In this document: one piece after another, positions 55,631 to 64,000 of the stretch | Numbering within the stretch: position 1 is the first letter of the stretch | How the letters are laid out: every line of letters starts with the position of its first letter | Assembly: GCA_942159475.1 (NCBI GenBank) | Contig: OW804096.1 | Coordinates: 36,889,744-36,953,743, forward strand | Length of the DNA stretch: 64,000 nucleotides | Direction of reading: 5' to 3' | DNA from: Sthenelais limicola | Taxonomy: Eukaryota > Annelida > Polychaeta > Phyllodocida > Sigalionidae | The notes under the pieces: model-generated | What the model was told of the DNA's origin: nothing | Seen by the model: the letters and a program-made list of their open reading frames with translations, nothing else | The model's database searches: none | Made by a program: the position numbers and the translations under genes

Positions 55631-56072
55631 TGTGATGTGTCACAGGAAAATGAGTCAAGCGGAGTCCAATGATGGTAAACAGTGGGGAGAAGTATATCTT
55701 ATTTAACCAGTTGGAATTGTGTGCAGTTATATAACTAATTATGTGAGTCCTACCAGGGATAGCTTATTAAATATTAAAAATGAAACCTGCTACAGTAAAT
55801 TGAATATATTCCTTTGTTCTAGAATCCAATGAGAGAAATAGTAAATGTTCATTTCAACATTATGAAGATTTGGAATTTAGAGAATACAAATCAATGTTGC
55901 AAATTATATCGAACACATCCTGGTGGTGAGTATGCAAGAAAAGTGTTATATGAATCAGGTATAATTATATTACTTTAATAACATTAATTGTCATCACTAA
56001 CTGGCTCTCCAAATAGATATCTCGAAATCCTATTTTTGCAACTTGTGACTCATTTCCCTGCAACACCTCACA
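55631..56072. mobile_element. TGTGTCACAG-family MITE
   Basis: Left TGTGATGTGTCACAGGAAAA then TGAGTCA, right TGTGACTCATTTCCCTGCAA then CACCTCACA. Confidence 0.82.
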
Positions 56073-56316
56073 TGTGTGTTGGTGAATTAGACCAATATGG
56101 AACAATGGTAGGAAGTGTAAGCAGTTGCATAGAGCGGATAATTCGAGGTAATTGCAAATGTGTATTGGGGTAATGATGGTCAATAATAAACACACAATCA
56201 AAGTTCGAGGATACTGGTCACTGATGGTCACTGTAGGGTGGTAGGGAGTGGGGGGATTCGGTCACCTCAATAATAACAAACAATTGAAGTTGGAGGATAA
56301 GCATGCTAGAGTACTC

Positions 56317-56394
56317 GAAGTTGTACTCTTAGTGAATAGGAAATGTCCGCGGCTGACGCCTTGGACATTTCCTATTCACTAAGAGTACAACTTC
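56317..56394. repeat. Perfect 32-bp stem hairpin
   Basis: GAAGTTGTACTCTTAGTGAA then TAGGAAATGTCC pairs without mismatch with 56363-56394. The 14-base loop is GCGGCTGACGCCTT. It may belong to the same repeat group as the palindromes near 55.4 kb, since TATCCTACAC lies next to both. Confidence 0.93.
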
Positions 56395-56564
56395 TCGTCC
56401 TCTATCCTACACATATCTATTAAACCCCTGAAATAAACGGCTAAACCATACTGGGCCTATACATGTTGTATGCATCAAGGGTGGCATAATGTGCATGTTA
56501 TGCACCACTCTCACAGAGCAGTGCACACAATGTTTTAAGTATACAATGCATAAACAATGCATAT

Positions 56565-56795
56565 GAGTGAAATCGCCAGAAAATACACAATTTGCCTTCA
56601 CCAATCCTCTCAAATAACCCAGATTTCAGACAAGAATAATGTTCAAAACACAGTTCAACCTAACCAAACTGATTGCTAGAATCAATGCATTGCCAAATAT
56701 CCTCGAATTTACCAAGTATTGGCCATTTTTCCGTCTAATTTAGCAGAATTGACTAAATGTGTACAGCTGCCAATTGTGCATTTTCTGAAAATCTG
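56565..56795. mobile_element. GGGTCAG-family MITE, worn ends
   Basis: Left GAGTGAAATCGCCAGAAAAT, right TTTTCTGAAAATCTGA with the CCC lost. ATAT occurs on both sides. Confidence 0.82.
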
Positions 56796-57830
56796 ATATA
56801 GGCAACAAAGGCACCTGTGTGTGATAAATGATTCACACTCAAGTACCAGGCACAACCCACCAACCCCGACCCCCTCCCCTACTAATCCCACCCGCTCACC
56901 CCTGGTTCACTAGATCTTATCTCTGATAATGCAATATGAACGAAAGTACCACCTCACGCCATCCCATTGGCCTGTGCAATGGAAAATTGTCCTTTCCCCG
57001 AAATGAAGATCTTAATCAATATTGAATCAATTATATTTGATGGCAATCAGCCATTTTTTAGTGCGCTAATTTTCATGTCAACACCAGACACTAGGAGTGC
57101 TGATATCTAATAGGAAATCTTTATCAAGTCTCCCACAAGTCTACCTCTTCCAGCTGCCAATCACCTCACAGCATGACCTATAGACTGAATCCACAAAGTT
57201 TTGTACTCTATTTATTTTCATGTTCAATGAATTTCGTAAAATTTGACCTTTTAAAGTTTGTTAGGCATTTTTAATTTCGATATTACCAGGCCACCAAAAC
57301 GTGCAGAGTCTGGGGCATTTTTTCATTTCCATTTCTTAATGTTTTAAATTAAGTATCAAAACATTTCGATTTCAAGTGAAGGAATGACGGCAATAAAGAT
57401 CTAATAAATGCAGGACTGATCATTGGTTCAATATTACATTTTAGTAGTTAAAAAAATAAAACACTAACTATAGACGAGCTAAGTTCACATAATTCTCTGA
57501 ATATTATTTTAATTATTTATTCTTTGTCAATATGAAATTCAAAATTATTGGAACAGGGAGTGAAATACATGTTATTTCAACATTAAATTAAATCATAATT
57601 CTGACTCATATTTACACCGGCAATATGGAATGCTGGAATTGCCAGAATTAGTCTAAGCAATAAACTTAGGCACTGAACTAATAAATATTAGTAGTGGGTA
57701 AGTCTGCACTAGTAATATCATATCACGAACTTGATTTAAAACAATGCATTTTGAACCCAAGATTAGATGGTTCCTGTATAGGGGGTCAGACCTATAGTAG
57801 ATAGTGCAGTAAATAGCCACCAGGGCGTTC
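56796..57830. other. No gene seen
   Basis: AT-rich with a short C-rich patch near 56855-56900. No supported frame. Confidence 0.5.
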
Positions 57831-58098
57831 TTGTCCGTTAGCGTCCCTTTGGTTGGTCGTTATAGGAAACATAACCCAAGCATAGCCACTGGATTGGCTT
57901 CATTTTGTTGGTAATTGACCAGAGAGTGGGCCCAGGACTTGCCGAGCCCGCAAGCCGCTCAGTCCATAAAGTACTCATTCCCAGCACAAGGCCTTCCCGT
58001 TGGACAATTCCCACTGTGCTTTGGCCTGTTTGAAAGTCGTCCGGTGGCAATTGGGGCATTGCGCTTACTCCGCCCGGAAGTAAATCTAATCTCGTGAC

Positions 58099-58125
58099 CA
58101 CGTGATCAAACGCGCCAATCACGTG
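58099..58125 (+). promoter_or_regulatory. Twin E-boxes with CCAAT
   Basis: CACGTG at 58099-58104 and again at 58120-58125, 21 bp apart, with CGCGCCAAT between. The surrounding 57.83-58.2 kb is GC-richer than its neighbours. Promoter-like by composition only. Confidence 0.4.
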
Positions 58126-58155
58126 TGGCCTGGGTGGCGGTAATCATAGCGTCCA

Positions 58156-58401
58156 ATGCGCTTGTGCGGCAGCACAGGGTTCAGGATCCAAAGAGAGGCT
58201 TGGTTTTTTTCAGATCCCACCCCGGGAGATCAAGATCAAACCGAGCATCCAATTTATGTTAATTTTGGGGACTTCAAAGTTGTAAAAAATTATCAGGGTC
58301 TCACTGGGAGGTTTATTGATTGTATTTTGCGAGGTTATCCCTTGGCCATATGGGAGCTATCTGCTGAAACTAACAAGCAATGGCCGACTTTAGACGTTTA
58401 G
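58156..58401 (+). CDS. Small open frame downstream of the E-boxes, doubtful
   Basis: 81 codons starting MRLCGSTGFRIQREAWFF, with FGDFKVVKNYQGLTGRFID and ending KQWPTLDV. It begins 31 bases after the second E-box and ends 42 bases before AATAAA, so promoter-like, coding and 3' signals are compactly arranged. I recognise no domain. It could be a microprotein gene, part of a solo LTR (LTRs also carry promoter and poly(A) signals), or chance. A 94-codon minus frame overlaps the promoter-like part. Confidence 0.25.
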   Translation: MRLCGSTGFRIQREAWFFSDPTPGDQDQTEHPIYVNFGDFKVVKNYQGLTGRFIDCILRGYPLAIWELSAETNKQWPTLDV

Positions 58402-58443
58402 TGAGTGGATTTAGATCTACCAGTGTGTGCTCTGTTAAATGTC

Positions 58444-58449
58444 AATAAA
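58444..58449 (+). promoter_or_regulatory. Polyadenylation signal AATAAA
   Basis: GTCAATAAAACTCCC, 42 bases after the stop of the small frame. Could serve that unit or be chance. Confidence 0.3.
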
Positions 58450-58513
58450 ACTCCCTCCTGGCCTACTACTGTAGGTTTTGTCCCTCAGTACTAACCAATG
58501 AAACAAGCTGTTA

Positions 58514-58784
58514 TTTGTGATTTGTTCTAGGAAAATGAGTCACAAGTTGCGAAATTGAATTTTTTCAAAGTGTGTTATTCACCTTATTTCTTTATTGAAA
58601 CGTTCTGATTTTCAGAGGGTTTAGCATTTATAGGCATATCAATCCATGTAACAGATTTCGGGACATTGTATTAAATATATCCTTGCGTTTTGAAAGCCTT
58701 CGTATGGAGTATATTTAGTTACTTTACTATCTCAAAATCCATATTTTGGGACTTATGACTCATTTTCCTAAAACGTATCACATT
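58514..58784. mobile_element. TGTGTCACAG-family MITE
   Basis: Left TTTGTGATTTGTTCTAGGAA then AATGAGTCACAAG, right TTATGACTCATTTTCCTAAA then ACGTATCACA. Confidence 0.8.
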
Positions 58785-58854
58785 TTATTTATAAAATGTA
58801 TCAACCTTAGTGTAACCAACACTTCATATTACGAAGAGAATTAACTCCCTATAA

Positions 58855-59089
58855 GGGTCAAGGCTCTAGAAAACGTACAATTGGCCTTCGCCATACGTCT
58901 CAAATAACCCAGATATAAGACGAAAATCAGGTTCAAAATACAGTTCAACATAACCAGAGAGATTTATTGAATGAATACATTACAAAATACACTAAGATAT
59001 ACCTAGTATTTATCACTTTTCACTCTAATTTAGCACAATTTGAGAGATGTGTAGAACTGTAGATTGTGCATTTTCTGAAAATCCGACCC
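58855..59089. mobile_element. GGGTCAG-family MITE
   Basis: Left GGGTCAAGGCTCTAGAAAAC, right TTTTCTGAAAATCCGACCC. Confidence 0.85.
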
Positions 59090-60278
59090 AGTTGTACCAT
59101 TTCCAGTGTAAAGGGTTCCACTGCTGCTTTAAATCGCATCTTTCTGAGGAATTTCATGAAAAACTACCATCGATTAATTCAGAATGATAAAATTCTCAAC
59201 CATTCTTTGTGCTTGTACACCAATTTGGTCATACATTTAATCAATTATTATTAATCCTGCAAAGACTTTAGCTAAATACAATGTAAATCTGTGTGATGTA
59301 AGGTAATGTGGATGAATAATTTGTAACCTGACTTTGTTTTGCAACTATTCTCCATTGATATGCAATTACGTTTTAATTAGGGTTTTCCACTTTGCACTTG
59401 GGTAAATCAACCAAGGCAAAATAGTGTAATATGGATTTTTCTGTGAGTATGGCCTTGTACTTAGATCAAAATTGTTATAGGTCAAAGAAAGCGAATCACA
59501 AACTTAGCTCCGAGCAAGGGATAATTCTGTTGTTATATTTCTTTTTTTTTGACAAATTTATATTCAGGCAGTTAATGCTGGCATATAAGCCATAGCAGAA
59601 TGTTCACGAATGGAATTGTTAGATCTTCTCGGCAGCCTGGTAGAGCTTAAACAAAGAATAAATAGGAATATAAACATAGAACACATTTGAAATGTCCTCG
59701 TGCCCAATTCATAGCAGATCGTTCTATGGTTTAGTATTGTACTTCCATAGCCAGTTTTCCTTGCTAAGCAACTGGTAAGGAACTATTAGGAAAGGAATTC
59801 GGTATATACCAAGGAATATCTTTTATAAAGTCCGTCGGGATGTCCTACCTATACAAGGAACAACTAAACAAGAACATTTTAATCAAGAATGTGTTATTCT
59901 CCGGTATCATGTGCTTTAACACTACCAATAAATGACTGAGTACTTTTGACCACAGTTTATATTTGGGGAGATAGAGAGGTATCAAAAGCAATACATTACT
60001 TTCCCACAAATGACAATAATTGTTTTCATGAACTTTCATTATTGACAGAACCAGCTGGCTAATTCTTCATGATCCAAAGAGTCTTGACAAAATTTCAAGA
60101 TAGCCGCCATTTTGTCATCAGCTCTTTGCAGCGCCGCCATGCGACTGTGGCAAACACAATCAGCAACATGGCGTAATCTGATCTCCTAATTACTGCGTAA
60201 AACAACACAAAAAAGTCTCCCCGGTCTTCACGATGCAAATAGCATCCCCCTCAGCAGTCCCCTTGTTCTTCTTCCCTT
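59090..60278. other. No gene seen; YY1-like words near 60.1 kb
   Basis: AT-rich. TAGCCGCCATTTTG at 60101-60114, GCCGCCATG at 60133 and ACATGGCG at 60166 resemble YY1 sites, which cluster at animal promoters. The blocks GCTAAGCAACTGGTAAG...AGGAAAGGAAT (59765-59800) and GCTAAGCAGTTGGTAAG...AGGGAAGGACT (63197-63232) are a shared repeat. Confidence 0.4.
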
Positions 60279-60351
60279 TGGGGTGGGGGTGTGGGGGGGG
60301 GGGGGGGTGGCGGTGAGGGGGGGGGGGAGGGGATACAGGGGGGGGGGGGGT
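60279..60351 (+). repeat. G-rich tract
   Basis: Several G-runs of ten or more separated by T, CGGT or A. G-quadruplex potential. Confidence 0.9.
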
Positions 60352-60460
60352 CGCGAGAGAAGGGTGCATGGTTGAGGGTACTACTCACCCCTTTCCACTT
60401 CATTAGTTAAAGGGTGGTCTGCGGTAAGCTCTACATGGTCAGTGAATGATGTAGGCATGA

Positions 60461-60613
60461 CCTCAAATACTATGCATATCTTTGGCATTGTGTTGATTAA
60501 AAGTATCTCGTTCCTAGTTTTAAACTGCATTCTGAACGTAATGTTCCTCTTAGATTTGGATTATTTGAGAGGATTGGGGAGGGTGAATTGTACATTTTCA
60601 GTAAGTTTGACCC
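60461..60613. mobile_element. GGGTCAG-family MITE, 5'-truncated
   Basis: Right part only: TTATTTGAGAGGATTGGGGA, TTGTACATTTTCAGTAAGTT then TGACCC. It follows a GGTCTGCGGTAAGC fragment of a foldback MITE at about 60410-60435. Confidence 0.7.
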
Positions 60614-60741
60614 ACGTGTATTTGCTCAGAACAAGACAATAACCTACTTCATCAGCTATATGGGGTGGAACTAAAAAACCGATGTATGATAATCAGAATG
60701 TAGGTTCGAGTCCCACCTAGGACACGTCATTGTTTTCATTT

Positions 60742-60938
60742 AGTAAATCCTGCTCAATTTGGCTGAACATAATTATTTATCCAGTTAATCTCTGTGTATT
60801 TGGCATTGCGCTAATTCAAAAGCTCTGTTGGTGGATGCACTATACATGTATTGAAACTCATTTTTGTCTCAAATTGGAAAGGTTATTTGAGAGGATTGGT
60901 GAAAAATGCAAATTGTTCATTCTGTGACGCTCTGACCC
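60742..60938. mobile_element. GGGTCAG-family MITE, 5'-truncated
   Basis: TTTAGTAAATCCTGCTCAAT, TTATTTGAGAGGATTGGTGA, right end CTCTGACCC. Confidence 0.75.
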
Positions 60939-60989
60939 ATATATGTTATGAAACCAGATACAGTTGGATAGATTCCCATGGGAGACAGG

Positions 60990-61037
60990 GTGTGTGTGTG
61001 TGGGTGGGGGGGGGGGGGGGTGGGGGGGGGGGGGTGG
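60990..61037 (+). repeat. GT microsatellite and G-run
   Basis: TGTGTGTGTGTGGG followed by runs of G. The same design as 52270-52317. Confidence 0.9.
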
Positions 61038-61094
61038 AGAAAAAGGATACTTCACACAGGCTGCATGCTCTTGTGGACCATTTTATGATACTAC

Positions 61095-61222
61095 TCTTTC
61101 CTCTCTCCCCTTCTGTTCCCCCTCTCTCTCGCCCCTCCTATTTCTCCCCCTCTCTCCTCTCTCCCCCTCTCTCCTTTCTCCCCCTCTCTCCCTCCTCTTT
61201 CTCTCTCTCTCTTTCCTGACAA
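61095..61222. repeat. CT-rich tract
   Basis: CTCTCTCC and CCCCCTCTC units; causes serine/leucine frames. Confidence 0.9.
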
Positions 61223-61410
61223 TTGTTTAGCGATACAGGATAAATAGCAGGTCCAGTTTGGGGGTCCATTTCATTATTATTATTTTTAGGTAAGCCTATT
61301 TGTATCACATTTTGGCATCAAATTATTTTGAGTAATACATTCCACAGAATTTGATAATTGAAATACATTCCATTAATTTGGATAATAATTTAGATATAAA
61401 ACCACGTTAT

Positions 61411-61633
61411 GGGTCAGATTTTCAGAAAATGCCCAATCTACAGTTTTACACATCTATCCAATTCTGCTATACTAGTGTGAAAAATGATAAAAACTAGGTA
61501 TATCTGAGTATATTCTGTATTGTATTCTTTCAATACATCTGTCTGGTTAAACTGGTTTTAGAACCTTATTTTTGTCTTAAATAAGGGTTATTTCAGAGGA
61601 TTGGTGAAGGCCAATTGTATATTTTCTGTCGAC
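61411..61633. mobile_element. GGGTCAG-family MITE
   Basis: Left GGGTCAGATTTTCAGAAAAT; the right end has decayed to TATTTTCTGTCGAC. 4-bp duplication TTAT at 61407-61410 and 61634-61637. Confidence 0.85.
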
Positions 61634-61637
61634 TTAT

Positions 61638-62943
61638 AGAGCGTGGGAAACAAGGACTTTCCATATCATTCTGACTCCTCTCCACTTTCTTCTACCCAGT
61701 TCCCCTTGTTCCAGGGTATGACCATAAAGTGCCTTTCTGCCTTTTTTTTCTGTCTCTCTCTACCTCTTTATCTATCTCTATTTCCTGGGTATGAACATCA
61801 ACTGCCTTCCTTTCAGCTCTCCCGCCCTTGTTATAACCTTTCAATGTGTTGATAAGGGCGTAAAGCAACCAATCTCACTCACTCACTCACCCAGTTCCCC
61901 TCCTGTCACGTTCTGCGCCCCCTCCCTCTGCTTCCCCCTCTCCCAAGGCCTCTGGAAACGTCCCCGGCACCACAACACAACCTTTTTTACAGCCTTACCC
62001 AATGAGGCGTACACACAAGAGAATCTCGCGTTGTTTTATCCACCACGCGAGAGTTCGTTACGAGAAGAGACGCTGGTCTGATGCGCGCGCAGGACTCACA
62101 GGGACACATGGTGGCCGCTCAGTTTTTTTTATTTTCTGACGTTAATTGGGGCAAGAGCGGGTAAAAATCAAATAAAACGTCCCCTATTTATTCAGATCAT
62201 TGGCAGAGAGTAGTTTTTCATGTCCTCTTCAAGCGACAGTCATGCACTAGCACCTGGGCGTCCGCCATTGTTCTATCTAGATTGTTCTACAAAACAAAGA
62301 AATTGCATTCTTTTCGCCAGTATTAAACCTGGGTTGATTTTCTTCTTCTTTCTCTTCCCGTGGCCTGATTATTTTTTTGCTAATTGTCCGATTTCCAGCT
62401 TTGGGTGCCTCCTCTGTCGGTTATTCACCTTTGTAATCACCAAAGGCTTGATTGTCTTTGCACTTTTTTTAAAACTTTCGTTTTAATTTGCAGTATTTGA
62501 AACAACTGATCCGGACGAGAGGTATGCTTTTGTTGCATTGTTGGTTCCTTGTTCGTCCGTAGCTAATTTTAATTTTCGCTGGTATTCAAATCTTCTCTCA
62601 TTCTTCTCCTGAAATTAGGCCCTAAATATGACCTAATTGTGTAGACATAATGACAATTGCAATTTCCATACCAAGTTTGATTAAATAACTTAAAAAAAAT
62701 ACATCATTCAAAACGAGGACTTCAAACTTTAGATCCTCTTTAATTTTCAATTTCCGTCAACCCTACGATACTAACCTCCACATTTTGTACCTCATCATTA
62801 CGTAACCAAGGTTACATATTAAGGCACATATTAACTATACTGTAGGAATCAAACTCCTTACCAACTGCTTTGATAGGAAATGTAGCCATGTACGGAAGGA
62901 AGATTGGAAGTAAAGATAAGTTATGAGGCAGACCTCCTTACAT
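61638..62943. other. CpG-containing patch and possible micro-exon
   Basis: Pyrimidine-rich to 61950, then CpG-rich at 62010-62110 (TCTCGCG and CGCGAGA facing each other, GATGCGCGCGCAGG). A 28-bp segment at 62494-62521 is bracketed by TTTTAATTTGCAG and GTATGC; one phase reads FETTDPDER. Too short to call a gene. Confidence 0.3.
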
Positions 62944-63160
62944 AGGTCAGATTTTCAGAAAATGTACAATTGACCTTCACCAATCCTCTCAAATAAGCCA
63001 AATTCAAGACAAAAATCAGGTTCAAAGGACAGTTCAACATAACCTAACAGAGTGTTTGAATCAAGGCAATACCAAATGATTGATGATTTTTCAGTCAAAT
63101 TTAGCAGAATTTACAAAACATGTCGATCTGCCAATCGTACATTTTCTGAAAATCTGACCC
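62944..63160. mobile_element. GGGTCAG-family MITE
   Basis: Left AGGTCAGATTTTCAGAAAAT, right TTTTCTGAAAATCTGACCC. 4-bp duplication ACAT at 62940-62943 and 63161-63164. Confidence 0.92.
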
Positions 63161-63328
63161 ACATAGGATTATCCTTCCTTATATCATAAGTTTCCTTGCT
63201 AAGCAGTTGGTAAGTAACTTTTAGGGAAGGACTTTGCTATAGAGACACTGTTAAGTTGTATTCCTACAGTAGGAATTCCCCTACCTAAGCAAGGAAACAT
63301 ATCTTAGCAAAGAACATTTTTAAGTAAT

Positions 63329-63435
63329 GGGCTTGGTCCACTAAGCCGATTCTCATGCGATTCTCACAGAATTTAGTGCAATAGAGTCCTCTCCAGCAAA
63401 AAATCGCATGAGAATCGGCTTAGTGGACTAGGCCC
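63329..63435. mobile_element. Foldback MITE, AAGCCGATTCTCATG type
   Basis: Left GGGCTTGGTCCACTAAGCCG, right CGGCTTAGTGGACTAGGCCC; TTAA on the right (63436-63439), TAAT on the left. Confidence 0.85.
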
Positions 63436-63495
63436 TTAAGGGTTTGTTTTTGCGACAGACCACATGTTTCTTATTCCCTGCAGCATTCCGTTTTG

Positions 63496-63671
63496 GCTCC
63501 GGTTGTCAGAAAATGTACAATCTAAGTTAATAATGATAAATTTACTAAATATATTCGGTATTGCGTTGTTTGGAAGGATCTGTTTGTTCATACTGAACTG
63601 TATTTTCGTCTGAAATTTGTATTACTTGATAAAAACTTGTGAAGGCGAATTTTAAATTCCAGGTGACTGCG
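63496..63671. mobile_element. GGGTCAG-family MITE, shortened and worn
   Basis: GGCTCCGGTTGTCAGAAAAT then GTACAATC. Interior AAATATATTCGGTATTGCG, right end worn. Confidence 0.6.
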
Positions 63672-63675
63672 CCCA

Positions 63676-64000
63676 TTTGTGAGTTGTTCCAGGAAAACGA
63701 GTCACAAGTCGCTAAATGGATATTTTTCAAAGAGATTTATAGACAAGATATCTTTCTGAGAATGCTTTCATTTTTGGAGTGCTTGACCCTACTTGCAGTA
63801 TGAACACATGTACCAGATTTCAGGACAGGGTATTAAATATATCCATGTATTTCTAAGGCCATCTTATAAAGTATATTTAGCTACTTTATTAGTGATTGTC
63901 CACCCAACAATATTGCAATTTTTTTTCTTCAAAAATAGAAATATCAAACTTAAAATATAGAAATATTTATAAGATGTCTTACTGTTTACTATCATTAGAA
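63676..64000. mobile_element. TGTGTCACAG-family MITE, cut by the window edge
   Basis: Left TTTGTGAGTTGTTCCAGGAA then AACGAGTCACAAG. The interior AGGGTATTAAATATATCCATG matches 58514-58784. The right end lies outside the window. Confidence 0.65.

Noticed and set aside
57838..58122. 94-codon minus frame
   Set aside because: Open by higher GC content; no domain or splice context, and overlaps promoter-like words.
60640..60725. tRNA gene suggested by GGTTCGAGTCC
   Set aside because: Good B-box but no A-box at the right distance and no acceptor-stem pairing; at most a tRNA-derived fragment.

Overview
This is AT-rich, repeat-dense nuclear DNA from a metazoan. Genes are split by GT-AG introns, there are no operons, and there are many short inverted-repeat transposons, microsatellites and G/C homopolymers. 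Frequent TAGGCCTA-type words and the transposon mix make a marine invertebrate likely. Echinoderm is my best guess, held weakly. Nothing suggests a bacterium or a virus.

Only two protein-coding genes are well supported. (1) On the plus strand, 14260-14871 joined to 15504-16901 encodes a 669-residue Mab-21/cGAS-fold protein. It has two N-terminal membrane helices, one C-terminal helix, and what look like all three acidic catalytic positions of the nucleotidyltransferase fold. (2) On the minus strand, three phase-compatible exons (54482-54538, 53765-53846, 50498-50999) encode the juxtamembrane stretch, transmembrane helix and cytoplasmic tail of a single-pass membrane protein. Its ectodomain must lie in a long upstream intron-rich stretch or beyond the right edge. 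A short unit at 58.1-58.45 kb (two E-boxes, an 81-codon frame, AATAAA) is a weak third candidate.

From 35.6 to 40.6 kb, minus-strand reading shows a decayed array of exon-like pieces. At least seven carry a peptide close to F-I-D-G-[IML]-D-E, which resembles the Walker B motif of NACHT ATPases. Many GGTAAG donor-like sites lie on the same strand. I read it as a tandemly amplified, now broken gene fragment.

The rest is mostly mobile DNA. The main family (here called GGGTCAG) has terminal inverted repeats of about 28 bp, 4-bp target duplications, a length of about 230-250 bp, and close to 40 whole or partial copies. Several families flanked by TTAA-like sites are foldback elements; most share a TCCACT block near each end but differ inside. 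Other families are named by their ends: CAGTCTAGG, TGTGATGTGTCACAG, TTAAAGCTGCA and CRE-ended. Two larger TA-flanked elements (20583-22851 and 26505-28348), a hAT-like element inside a purine-rich satellite, a tRNA-derived SINE and A-tailed insertions complete the set. Several nested insertions give clean relative dates.

Layout: 0-13 kb repeats; 14.2-16.9 kb Mab-21 gene; 17-35 kb transposons with nested cases; 35-41 kb decayed exon array; 42.4-43.8 kb three stacked foldback elements; 44-50 kb transposons and CTCF-like sites; 50.5-54.5 kb 3' end of the minus-strand membrane gene; 54.5-64 kb transposons, a SINE and weak promoter-like patches.
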